Shown here piece by piece: positions 49,742 to 61,645 of a stretch of 64,000 nt of DNA. Each line of letters starts with the position of its first letter. Positions within the stretch are counted from its first letter, which is position 1. The stretch spans positions 4,548,501-4,612,500 of the forward strand of contig JAWRVZ010000040.1 in assembly GCA_037043235.1 (NCBI GenBank), in the 5' to 3' direction. A program made the translations under genes and the position numbers. This DNA is from Rhodeus uyekii. Lineage: Eukaryota; Chordata; Actinopteri; Cypriniformes; Acheilognathidae. Below the pieces are notes generated by a model. It made no database searches and had not been told where the DNA came from. It was given only the letters and a program-made list of their open reading frames with translations.

Positions 49742-51565
49742 TTCTTCTTCCGCTTCCGCCATGGGAGTCTATGGCAGGCCATAGAACCGTATGCGGGAAA
49801 ATGATGAAAGTTGGCACACTCATTAATGACAGTCCAATCATTGACCATAAAAAATTTGAAGTCTCTAACTCAATATCTCTAGCGCCACCAACTGTCCAAA
49901 GTTGAACTAACGTTTATGCTAATAACTTTTGAACCGTATGACCTAGAAACAAAATTCTCATGTCCACTGATTCCTTGGCTCAAGACGATTCGATTGCACC
50001 CTATGACGTCATTTTCCGTCATGAAATTTTTCCCGCCATTTTGAATTTTATGAAAAACCTACTTTTTCGAACTCCTCCTAGGCCGTTTTTCCGATTTCAA
50101 CGAAAATTGAACCACATCATCTCCAGACAATGTGGACAAAAAGTTATCCAAAGAAAGTTGATATGTCAAACCGTTTACGAATAACTCGCGAAAGAATCCG
50201 ACGTAATGGTCGCAAAAATGAAATTGAGGCTTTATCTCCGCAACTCATTAGCGTTTTCTGACCAAACTACGTGTGTGTTATGTCAATCATGATCTGAGGC
50301 TACCTGCAGAGTTTTGGCGCTGTGCCCCCTAGTGGTCAGGCGATATGAAAAAGTTAAATATTTGCTTATAACTTCAGAACGCTTTGGCCAAAAATAATAA
50401 AACTGGTCTCTTTAGATTCAGTACATCATGCCGAGTCGTGCGATACCAAATTTTCCTATATCGGCCATTTTGAGCGTCGGCCATTTTGAATATTGTCATA
50501 AATTGCTATATTTAACAAAGATATTGACGTATCGTTACGAAACTCAATATGTGTCTTCGGCACCTAACCTTGATATGACTCAAAAAGTTTCGAGTCAGCA
50601 CCCCCTTGTGGTCAAAAATTATAACCAAATTTACAAATATGCTAATAACTTTTGAGTGCGTTAACCTATGGTAAAACAAATTATCTTTATACGTTCCTTG
50701 GGTCAAACCGAGAATACAGATACCAAATTTGTCATAGTCGGCCAAACTTCCTGTCCACCATGTTGTTTTTCTTTAAAAACCTACTTTTTCGAACTCCTCC
50801 CAGACCGTTTGTCCAATTTTCACCAAAATTAAACCACATCATCTCCAGACCATCATGACAAAAAGTTATCCAAAGAAAGTTGATTCGCCAAACCGTTTAC
50901 GAATAACTCGCGAAAGAATCCGACGTAATGGTCGCAAAAATGAAATTGAGGCTTTATCTCCGCAACGCATTAGCGTTTTCTGACCAAACTAGGTGTGTGT
51001 TATGTCAATCATGATCTGAGGCTACCTGCAGAGTTTTGGTGCTCTGCCCCCTAGTGGTCAGGAGATATTAAAAAACTGACATTTTTGATTATAACTCCTG
51101 AACGCATTGTCTAAAAATCATGAAACTGCTGTCTTTAGATCCAGTCGGTCATGCCGAGTCCTGTGATACCAAATTTTCCCATATCGGCCATTTTGAGCGT
51201 CTGCCATTTCAATTTTTCTTATAAGATGCTATGTTTAACAAACACATGACTTTAGTGCTCTGTCAGCAATGGTTTACCCAATTGAAAGCAAACTTTGCAT
51301 GTGTCAATGTCACCACACTCTCAATGTACCACATGAATTGACACTACAATTTGGTTACAGCGCTGCCTGTTGGTTGAATGTGATAAACCATTAAATCGAA
51401 TTACTAAAGACCGTATTGTTGATTTTTCAGCCATTTAGACTTAAGTCATATTGAAATGTCTTTAGATTCTTACTGCCGTTGGTCTGATGATGCCAGCCAT
51501 GTCGGCATGACATTGAATGCCCTCCTTGCGCTTGGCCCCGTGATGGCTGCTAGCAGCTATATTTA
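49742..51565 (+). repeat. Family A copy A31, long form
   Basis: No cassette; CTTCTTCCGCTTCCGCC start. CRE 50004; CTCF-like cores 50324, 50600 and 51046; 3' site from 51360; palindrome 51546-51557. Confidence 0.94.
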
Positions 51566-51629
51566 GGGGCCAAGCACCGAAGGTGCGGAGGCACCTATTG
51601 TTTTTGTTCCGGTTCCTATTATTATTATT
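51566..51629 (+). repeat. Family A hairpin cassette
   Basis: A single copy with GGTTCCTATTATT in the tail. It heads A32, whereas the near-identical body of A24 has no cassette. Confidence 0.92.
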
Positions 51630-53444
51630 CTTCTTCTGCCATTGAAGTCTATGGCAGCCCATAGAACCGTAAACGGGAAAATGAAAAAAAGTTGGCACAC
51701 TCATAAAGGACAGTCCAATCATTGACCATAGCAAAATTGAAGTCTCTAACTCAATCTCTATAGCGCCACCAACGGTCCAAAGTTGCACTCACGTTTACGT
51801 AAATAACTTTTGAACCGTATGACCTAGAAACAAAATTCTTATGTCCACTGATTCCTTGGCTCAAGACGATTCAATTGCACCCTATGACGTCATTTTCCGT
51901 CATGAAATTTTTCCCGCCATTTTGAATTTTATGAAAAACCTACTTTTTCGAACTCCTCCTAGGCCGTTTTTCCGATTTCAACGAAAATTGAACCACATCA
52001 TCTCCAGACAATGTGGACAAAAAGTTATCCAAAGAAAGTTGATATGTCAAACCGTTTACGAATAACTCGCGAAAGAATCTGACGTACTGGTCGCAAAAAT
52101 GAAATTGAGGCTTTATCTCCGCAACGCATTAGCGTTTTCGGACCAAACTAGGTGTGTGTTATGTCAATCATGGTCTGAGGCTACCTGCAGAGTTTTGGCG
52201 CTGTGCCCCCTAGTGGTCAGGAGATATGAAAAAGTGAAATATTTGCTTATAACTTCTGAACGCTTTGGCCAAAAATAATAAAACTGGTCTCTTTAGATTC
52301 AGTGCATCATGCCAAGTCGTGCGATACCAAATTTTCCCATATCGGCCATTTTGAGCGTCGGCCATTTTGAAAATTGTCATAAATTGCTATATTTAACAAA
52401 GATATTGGCATATCGTTACGAAACTCAATATGTGTCTTCGGCACCTAACCTTGATACGACTCAAAAAGTTTCGAGGCAGGACCCCCTTGTGGTCAAAAAT
52501 TATAACCAAATTTACAAATATGCTAATAACTTTTGAGTGCGTTAACCTATGGTAAAACAAATTATCTTTATACGTTCCTTGGGTCAAACCGAGAACACAG
52601 ATACCAAATTTGTCATAGTCGGCCAAACTTCTTGTCCACCATGTTGTTTTTCTTTAAAAACCTACTTTTTCGAACTCCTCCCAGACCGTTTGTCCAATTT
52701 TCACCAAAATTAAACCACATCATCTCCAGACCATCGTGACAAAAGTTATCCAAAGAAGGTTGATATGTCAAACCGTTTACGAATAACTCGCGAAAGAATC
52801 CGACGTAATGGTTGCAAAAATGAAATTGAGGCTTTATCTCTGCAACGCATTAGCGTTTTCTGACCAAACTAGGTGTGTGTTATGTCAATCATGGTCTGAG
52901 GCCACCTGCAGAGTTTTGGCGCTCTGCCTCCTAGTGGTCAGGAGATATTAAAAAATTACATTTTTGATTATAACTCCTGAACGCTTTGTCTAAAAATCAT
53001 GAAACTGCTGTCTTTAGATCCAGTGGGTCATGCCGAGTCCTGTGATACCAAATTTTCCCATATCGGCCATTTTGAGCGTCTGCCATTTCGATTTTTCTTA
53101 TAAGATGCTATGTTTAACAAACACATGACTTCAGTGCTCTGTCAGCAATGGTTTACCCAATTGAAAGCAAACTTTGCATGTGTCAATGTCACCACACTCT
53201 CAATGTACCACATGAATTGACACTACAATGTGGTTACAGCGCTGCCTGTTGGTTGAATGTGATAAACCATTAAATCGAATTACTAAAGACCGTATTGTTG
53301 ATTTTTCAGCCATTTAGACTTAAGTCATATTGAAATGTCTTTAGATTCTTACTGCCATTGGTCTGATGATGCCAGCCATGTCGGCATGACATTTAATGCC
53401 CTCCTTGCGCTTGGCCCCGTGATGGCTGCTAGCAGCTATATTTA
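51566..53444 (+). repeat. Family A copy A32, long form
   Basis: One cassette whose tail reads GGTTCCTATTATT. CRE 51885; CTCF-like cores 52205, 52481 and 52926 (GCCTCCTAGTGG); 3' site from 53239; palindrome 53425-53436. Internal period 721 because of a one-base loss in GACAAAAGTTATCC. Close sister of A24. Confidence 0.94.
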
Positions 53445-53631
53445 GGGGCCAAGCACCGAAGGTGCGGAGGCACCTATTGTTTTTGTTCCGGTTCTTATTA
53501 GGGGCCAAGCACCGAAGGTGCGAAGGCACCTATTGTTTCTGTTCCGGTTCTTATTATTAGGGGCCAAGCACCGAAGGTGCGGAGGCACCTATTGTTTTTG
53601 TTCCGGTTCTTATTATTATTATTATTATTAT
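53445..53631 (+). repeat. Three family A hairpin cassettes
   Basis: Starts at 53445, 53501 and 53560 (56 and 59 bp). The second has the GTGCGAAGGCACC variant. Confidence 0.93.
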
Positions 53632-55439
53632 TCTTCTTCTGCCATTGAAGTCTATGACAGCCCATAGAACCGTAAGCGGGAAAATGAAAAAAAGTTGGCA
53701 CACTCATAAAGGAGAGTCTAATCATTGACCATAGCAAAATTGAAGTCTCTAACTCAATCTCTCTACCGCCACCAACTGTCCAAAGTTGCACTCACGTTTA
53801 CGTAAATAACTTTTGAACCGTATGTCCTAGAAACAAAATTCTTTTGTCCACTGATTCCTTGGCTCAAGACGATTCGATTGCACCCTATGACGTCATTTTC
53901 CGTCATGAAAATTTTCCCGCCATTTTGAATTTTATGAAAAACCTACTTTGTCGAACTCCTCCTAGGCCGTTCGTCCGATGTTCACGAAAATTGAACCACA
54001 TCATCTCCTGACAATGTTGACAAAACGATATATAAACAAAGTTGATTCGTCAAACCGTTTACGAATAACTCGTGAAAGAATCTGAGGTAAAAGTCGCCAA
54101 AATGAAATTGAGGCTTTATCTCCCCAATGCATTAGCCTTTTCTGACCAAACTAGGTGTGTGTTATGTCAATCATGGTTTGAGGCTACCTGCAGAGTTTTG
54201 GCGCTCTGCCCCCTAGTGGTCAGGAGATATGAAAAAGTGACATTTTTCCTTACAACTCCTGAACCCTTTGGCCAAAAATCATAAAACTGGTCTCGTTAGA
54301 TTCAGTGCATCATGCCGAGTCGTGCGATACCAAATTTTCCCATATCGGCCATTTAGAGCGTCGGCCATTTTGAATATTGTCATAAATTGCTATATTTAAC
54401 AAATGGATTGGCGTATCGTTACGAAACTCAATATGTGTCTTCGGCACCTAATCTTGATACGGCACAAAAAGTTTGGGGGCAGCGCCACCTTGTGGTCAAA
54501 AGTTATAACCAAATTTACAAATATGCTAATAACTTTTGATGACGTTAACCTATTGTAAAACAAATGGTCTTAATGTGTTCATTGGGTCAAGCCGAGACCA
54601 TAGATACCAAATATGTTATATTCGGCCAAACCTCCGATTTGCCATGTTATTTTTCTTTAAAAACCTACTTTTTCGAACTCCTCCCAGACCGTTTGTCCAA
54701 TTTTCACCAAAATTGAACCACATCATCTCCAGACCATCATGACAAAAAGTTATCCAAAGAAAGTTGATATGTCAAACCGTTTACGAATAACTCGCGAAAG
54801 AATCCGACGTAATGGTCGCAAAATTGAAATTGAGGCTTTATCTCCGCAATGCATTAGCCTTTTCTGACCAAACTAGGTGTGTGTTATGTCAATCATGGTC
54901 TGAGGCTACCTGCAGAGTTTTGGCGCTCTGCCCCCTAGTGGTCAGGAGATATTAAAAAACTGACATTTTTGATTATAACTCCTGAACGCTTTGTCTAAAA
55001 ATCATGAAACTGCTGTCTTTAGATCCAGTTGGTCATGCCGAGTCCTGTGATACCACATTTTCCCATATCGGCCATTTTGAGCATCTGCCATTTCGATTTT
55101 TCTTATAAGATGCTATGTTTAACAAACACATGACTTTAGTGCTGTCAGCAATGGTTTACCCAATTGAAAGCAAACTTTGCATGTGTCAATGTCACCACAC
55201 TCTCAATGTACCACACACTACAATTTGGTTACAGCGCTGCCTGTTGGTTGAATGCGATAAACCATTAAATCGAATTGCTAAAGACCGTATTGTTGGTTTT
55301 TCAGCCATTTAGACTTAAGTCATATTGAAATGTCTTTAGATTCTTACTGCCGTTGGTCTGATGATGCCAGTCATGTCGGCATGACATTTAATGCCCTCCT
55401 TGCGCTTGGCCCCGTGATGGCTGCTAGCAGCTATATTTA
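53445..55439 (+). repeat. Family A copy A33, long form
   Basis: Three cassettes. The middle block is a diverged version (ATGGATTGGCG, GTTTGGGGGCAGCGCCACC, TTTTGATGACGTTAACC) shared only with A37. CRE 53888; CTCF-like cores 54208, 54484 and 54930; 3' site from 55234; palindrome 55420-55431. Confidence 0.94.
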
Positions 55440-57264
55440 TTCTTCATCTTCTTCCGCCATGGGAGTCTATGACAGCCCATAGAACCGTAAGCGGGAAAAT
55501 GAAAAAAAGTTGGCACACTCATTAAAGACAGTCCAATCATTGACCATAACAAATTTGAAGTCTCTAACTCAATATCTCTAGCGCCACCAACTGTCCAAAG
55601 TTGAACTAACGTTTATGCTAATAACTTTTGAACCGTATGACCTAGAAACAAAATTCTTATGTCCACTGATTCCTTGGCTCAAGACGATTCGATTGCACCC
55701 TATGACGTCATTTTCCGTCATGAAATTTTTCCCGCCATTTTGAATTTTATGAAAAACCTACTTTTTCGAACTCCTCCTAGGCCGTTTTTCCGATTTCAAC
55801 GAAAATTGAACCACATCATCTCCAGACCATGTGGACAAAAAGTTATCCAAAGAAAATTGATATGTCAAACAGTTTACGAATAACTCGCGAAAGAATCCGA
55901 CGTAATGGTCGCAAAAATGAACTTGAGGCTTTATCTCCGCAACGCATTAGCGTTTTCTGACCAAACTAGGTGTGTGTTATGTCAATCATGATCTGAGGCT
56001 ACCTGCAGAGTTTTGGCGCTGTGCCCCCTAGTGGTCAGGAGATATGAAAAAGTTAAATATTTGCTTATAACTTCTGAACGCTTTGGCCAAAAATAATAAA
56101 ACTGGTCTCTTTAGATTCAGTGCATCATGCCGAGTCGTGCGATACCAAATTTTCCCATATCGGCCATTTTGAGCGTCGGCCATTTTGAATATTGTCATAA
56201 ATTGCTATATTTAACAAAGATATTGGCGTATCATTACGAAACTCAATATGTGTCTTCGGCACCTAACCTTGATACGACTCAAAAAGTTTCGAGGCAGCAC
56301 CCCCTTGTGGTCAAAAATTATAACCAAATTTACAAATATGCTAATAACTTTTGAGTGCGTTAACCTATGGTAAAACAAATTATCTTTATACGTTCCTTGG
56401 GTCAAACCAAGAACATAGATACCAAATTTGTCATAGTCGGCCAAACTTCTTGTCCACCATGTTGTTTTTCTTTAAAAACCTACTTTTTCGAACTCCTCCC
56501 AGACCGTTTGTCCAATTTTCACCAAAATTAAACCACATCATCTCCAGACCATCCTGACAAAAAGTTATCCAAAGAAAGTTGATATGTCAAACCGTTTACG
56601 AATAACTCGCGAAAGAATCCGACGTAATGGTCGCAAAAATGAAATTGAGGCTTTATCTCCGCAACGCATTAGTGTTTTCTGACCAAACTAGGTGTGTGTT
56701 ATGTCAATCATGATCTGAGGCTACCTGCCGAGTTTTGGCGCTCTGCCCCCTAGTGGTCAGGAGATATTAAAAAACTGACATTTTTGATTATAACTCCTGA
56801 ACGCTTTGTCTAAAAATCATGAAACTGCTGTCTTTAGATCCAGTGGGTCATGCCGAGCCCTGTGATACCAAATTTTCCCATATCGGCCATTTTGAGCGTC
56901 TGCCATTTCGATTTTTCTTATAAGATGCTATGTTTAACAAACACATGACTTTAGTGCTCTGTCAGCAATGGTTTACCCAATTGAAAGCAAACTTTGCATG
57001 TGTCAATGTCACCACACTCTCAATGTACCACATGAATTGACACTACAATTTGGTTACAGCGCTGCCTGTTGGTTGAACGTGATAAACCATTAAATCGAAT
57101 TACTAAAGACCGTGTTGTTGATTTTTCAGCCATTTAGACTTAAGTCATATTGAAGTGTCTTTAGATTCTTACTGCCGTTGGTCTGATGATGCCAGCCATG
57201 TCGGCATGACATTTAATGACCTCCTTGCGCTTGGCCCCGTGATGGCTGCTAGCAGCTATATTTA
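55440..57264 (+). repeat. Family A copy A34, long form
   Basis: No cassette. CRE 55703; CTCF-like cores 56023, 56299 and 56745; 3' site from 57059; palindrome 57245-57256. Shares the marker set of A11 and A27. Confidence 0.94.
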
Positions 57265-59084
57265 TTCTTCATCTTCTTCCGCCATGGGAGTCTATGACAG
57301 CCCATAGAACCGTAAGCGGGAAAATGAAAAAAAGTTGGCACACTCATTAAAGACAGTCCAATCATTGACCATAACAAATTTGAAGTCTCTAACTCAATAT
57401 CTCTAGCGCCACCAACTGTCCAAAGTTGAACTAACGTTTATGCTAATAACTTTTGAACCGTATGACCTAGAAACAAAATTCTTATGTCCACTGATTCCTT
57501 GGCTCAAGACGATTCGATTGCACCCTATGACGTCATTTTCCGTCATGAAATTTTTCCCGCCATTTTGAATTTTATGAAAAACCTACTTTTTCGAACTCCT
57601 CCTAGGCCGTTTGTCCGATTTCAACGAAAATTGAACCACATCATCTCCAGACAATGTGGACAAAAAGTTATCCAAAGAAAGTTGATATGTCAAACCGTTT
57701 ACGAATAACTCGTGAAAGAATCCGACGTAATGGTCGCAAAAATGAAAATGAGGCTTTATCTCCGCAACGCATTAGCATTTTCTGACCAAACTAGGTGTGT
57801 GTTATGTCAATCATGGTCTGAGAATACCTGCAGAGTTTTGGCGCTGTGCCCCCTAGTGGTCAGGAGATATGAAAAAGTTCAATATTTGCTTATAACTTCT
57901 GAACGCTTTGGCCAAAAATAATAAAACTGGTCTCTTTAGATTCAGTGCATCATGCCGAGTCGTGCAATACCAAATTTTCCCATATCGGCCATTTTGAGCG
58001 TCGGCCATTTTGAATATTGTCATAAATTGCTATATTTAACAAAGATATTAGCGTATCGTTACGAAACTCAATATGTGTCTTCGGCACCTAACCTTGATAC
58101 GACTCAAAAAGTTTCGAGGCAGCACCACCCTGTGGTCAAAAGTTATAACCAAATTTACAAATATGCTAATAACTTTTGAGTATGTTAACCTATGGTAAAA
58201 CAAATTATCTTTATACGTTCCCTGGGTCAAACCGAGAACACAGATACCAAATTTGTCATAGTCGGCCAAACTTCGTGTCCACCATGTTGTTTTTCTATAA
58301 AAACCTACTTTTTCGAACTCCTCCCAGACCGTTTGTCCAATTTTCACCAAAATTAAACCACATCATCTCCAGACCATCATGACAAAAAGTTATATAAAGA
58401 AAGTTGATTCGCCAAACCGTTTACGAATAACTCGCGAAAGAATTCGACACAATGGCCATAGAATTGAAAGCGAGGCTATATCTCCGTAACTCATTAGCGT
58501 ATTCTGACCAAAATAGGTGTGTGTTATGTCAATCATGGTCTGAGGCTACCTGCAGAGTTTTGGCGCTCTGCCCCCTAGTGGTCAGGAGATATTAAAAAAC
58601 TGACATTTTTGATTATAACTCCTGAACGCTTTGTCTAAAAATCATGAAACTGCTGTCTTTAGATCCAGTGGGTCATGCCCTGTGATACCAAATTTTCCCA
58701 TATCGGCCATTTTGAGCGTCTGCCATTTTGATGTTTCTTATAAGATGCTATGTTTAACAAACACATGACTTTAGTGCTCTGTCAGCAATGGTTTACCCAA
58801 TTGAAAGCAAACTTTGCATGTGTCACTGTCACCACACTCTCAATGTACCACATGAATTGACACTACAATTTGGTTACAGCGCTGCCTGTTGGTTGAATGT
58901 GATAAACCATTAAATCGAAATACTAAAGACCGTATTGTTGATTTTTCAGCCATTTAGACTTAAGTCATATTGAAATGTCTTTAGATTCTTACTGCTGTTG
59001 GTCTGATGATGACAGCCATGTCGGCATGACATTTAATGCCCTCCTTGCGCTTGGCCCCGTGATGGCTGCTAGCAGCTATATTTA
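57265..59084 (+). repeat. Family A copy A35, long form
   Basis: No cassette. CRE 57528; CTCF-like cores 57848, 58124 (ACCACCCTGTGG) and 58570; 3' site from 58879; palindrome 59065-59076. The 5' half resembles A34 and the 3' half resembles A10/A26 (CACAATGGCCATAG), so it is probably a recombinant. Confidence 0.93.
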
Positions 59085-59212
59085 GGGGCCAAGCACCGAA
59101 GGTGCGGAGGCACCTATTGTTTTTGTTCCGGTTCTTATTAGGGGCCAAGCACCGAAGGTGCGGAGGCACCTATTGTTTTTGTTCCGGTTCTTATTATTAT
59201 TATTATTATTAT
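59085..59212 (+). repeat. Two family A hairpin cassettes + (TTA)n
   Basis: Starts at 59085 and 59141 (56 bp). They head A36. Confidence 0.92.
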
Positions 59213-60272
59213 TCTTCTTCTGCCATTGAAGTCTATGACAGCCCATAGAACCGTAAGCGGGAAAATGAAAAAAGTTGGCACACTGATAAAGGAGAGTCCA
59301 ATCATTGACCATAGCAAAATTGAAGTCTCTAACTCAATCTCTCTAGCGCCACCAACTGTCCAAAGTTGCACTCACGTTTACGTAAATAACTTTTGAACCG
59401 TATGTCCTAGAAACAAAATTCTTTTGTCCACTGATTCCTTGGCTCAAGACGATTCGATTGCACCCTATGACGTCATTTTCCGTCATGAAGATTTTCCCGC
59501 CATTTTGAATTTTATGAAAAACCTACTTTGTCGAACTCCTCCTAGGCCGTTCGTCCGATGTTCACGAAAATTGAACCACATCATCTCCCGACAATGTGGA
59601 CAAAACGATATATAAAGAAAGTTGATTCGTCAAACCGTTTACGAATAACTCGCGAAAGAATCTGAGGTAAAAGTCGCCAAAATGAAATTGAGGCTTTATC
59701 TCCCCAATGCATTAGCCTTTTCTGACCAAACTAGGTGTGTGTTATGTCAATCATGGTTTGAGGCTACCTGCAGAGTTTTGGCGCTGTGCCCCCTAGTGGT
59801 CAGGAGTTATCAAAAACTGACTTTTTTGCTTATAACTTCTGAACCCTTTGGCCAAAAATCATGAAACTGGTCTCTTTAGATCCAGTGGGTCATGCCGAGT
59901 CCTGTGATAGCAAATATTCCCATATCGGGCATTTTGAGCGTCTGCCATTTCGATTTTTCTTATAAGATGCTATGTTTAACAAACACATGACTTTAGTGCT
60001 CTGTCAGCCATGGTTTACCCAATTTACCCAATGTACCACATGAATTGACACTACAATTTGGTTACAGCGCTGCCTGTTGGTCGAACGTGATAAACCATTA
60101 AATCGAACTACTAAAGACCGTATTGTTGATTTTTCAGCCATTTAGACTTAAGTCATATTGAAATGTCTTTAGATTCTTACTGCCGTTGGTCTGATGATGC
60201 CAGCCATGTCGGCATGACATTTAATGCCCTCCTTGCGCTTGGCCCCGTGATGGCTGCTAGCAGCTATATTTA
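59085..60272 (+). repeat. Family A copy A36, short form
   Basis: Two cassettes and (TTA)n. CRE 59468, CTCF-like core 59788, TTTACCCAA pair 60014-60031, 3' site from 60067, palindrome 60253-60264. Near-identical to A2, A7 and A9 although 44-58 kb away from them. Confidence 0.94.
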
Positions 60273-61645
60273 TTATTCTTTTTCTTGTGCCATGGGAGTC
60301 TATGGCAGCCCATAGAACCGTAAACGGGAAAATGAAAAAAAGTTGGCACACTCATAAAGGACAGTCCAATCATTGACCATAGCAAAATTGAAGTCTCTAA
60401 CTCAATCTCTATAGCGCCACCAACTGTCCAAAGTTGCACTCACGTTTACGTAAATAACTTTTGAACCGTATGTCCTAGAAACAAAATTCTTTTGTCAACT
60501 GATTCCTTGGCTCAAGACGATTCGATTGCACCCTATGACGTCATTTTCCGTCATGAATATTTTCCCGCCATTTTGAATTTTATGAAAAACCTACTTTTTC
60601 GAACTCCTCCTAGGCCGTTTGTCCGATTTTCACGAAAATTGAACCACATCATCTCCAGACCATGCTGACAAAAAGTTATCCAAAGAAAGTTGAAATGTCA
60701 AACCGTTTACGAATAACTCACGAAAGAATCCGACGTAATGATCGCAAAAATGAACTTGAGGCTCTATCTCCACAACGCATTAGCGTTTTCTGACCAAACT
60801 CGGTGTGTGTTATGTCAATCATGGTCTGAGGCTACCTGCAGAGTTTTGGCGCTGTGCCCCCTAGTGGTCAGGAGATATGAAAAAGTGACATTTTTCCTTA
60901 CAACTCCTGAACGCTTTGTCCAAAAATCATAAAACTGGTCTCGTTAGATTCAGTGCATCATGCCGAGTCGTGCGATACCAAATTTTCCCATATCGGCCAT
61001 TTAGAGCGTCGGCCATTTTGAATATTGTCATAAATTGCTATATTTAACAAATGGATTGGCGTATCGTTACGAAACTCAATATGTGTCTTCGGCACCTAAT
61101 CTTGATACGGCACAAAAAGTTTGGGGGCAGCGCCACCTTGTGGTCAAAAGTTATAACCAAATTTACAAATATGCTAATAACTTTTGATGACGTTAACCTA
61201 TTGTAAAACAAATGGTCTTAATGTGTTCATTGGGTCAAGCCGAGACCATAGATACCAAATATGTTATATTCGGCCAAACCTCCGATTTGCCATGTTATTT
61301 TTCTTTAAAAACCTACTTTTTCGAACTCCTCCCACATGACTTTAGTGCTGTCAGCAATGGTTTACCCAATTGAAAGCAAACTTTGCATGTGTCAATGTCA
61401 CCACACTCTCAATGTACCACACACTACAATTTGGTTACAGCGCTGCCTGTTGGTTGAATGCGATAAACCATTAAATCGAATTGCTAAAGACCGTATTGTT
61501 GGTTTTTCAGCCATTTAGACTTAAGTCATATTGAAATGTCTTTAGATTCTTACTGCCGTTGGTCTGATGATGCCAGTCATGTCGGCATGACATTTAATGC
61601 CCTCCTTGCGCTTGGCCCCGTGATGGCTGCTAGCAGCTATATTTA
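60273..61645 (+). repeat. Family A copy A37, intermediate, internal deletion
   Basis: No cassette. CRE 60536; CTCF-like cores 60856 and 61132 (GCCACCTTGTGG). At about 61334 the start of P2 (CTCCTCCCA) is fused to CACATGACTTTAG, removing about 450 bp with the third core. 3' site from 61440, palindrome 61626-61637. The middle block is like that of A33. Confidence 0.93.
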
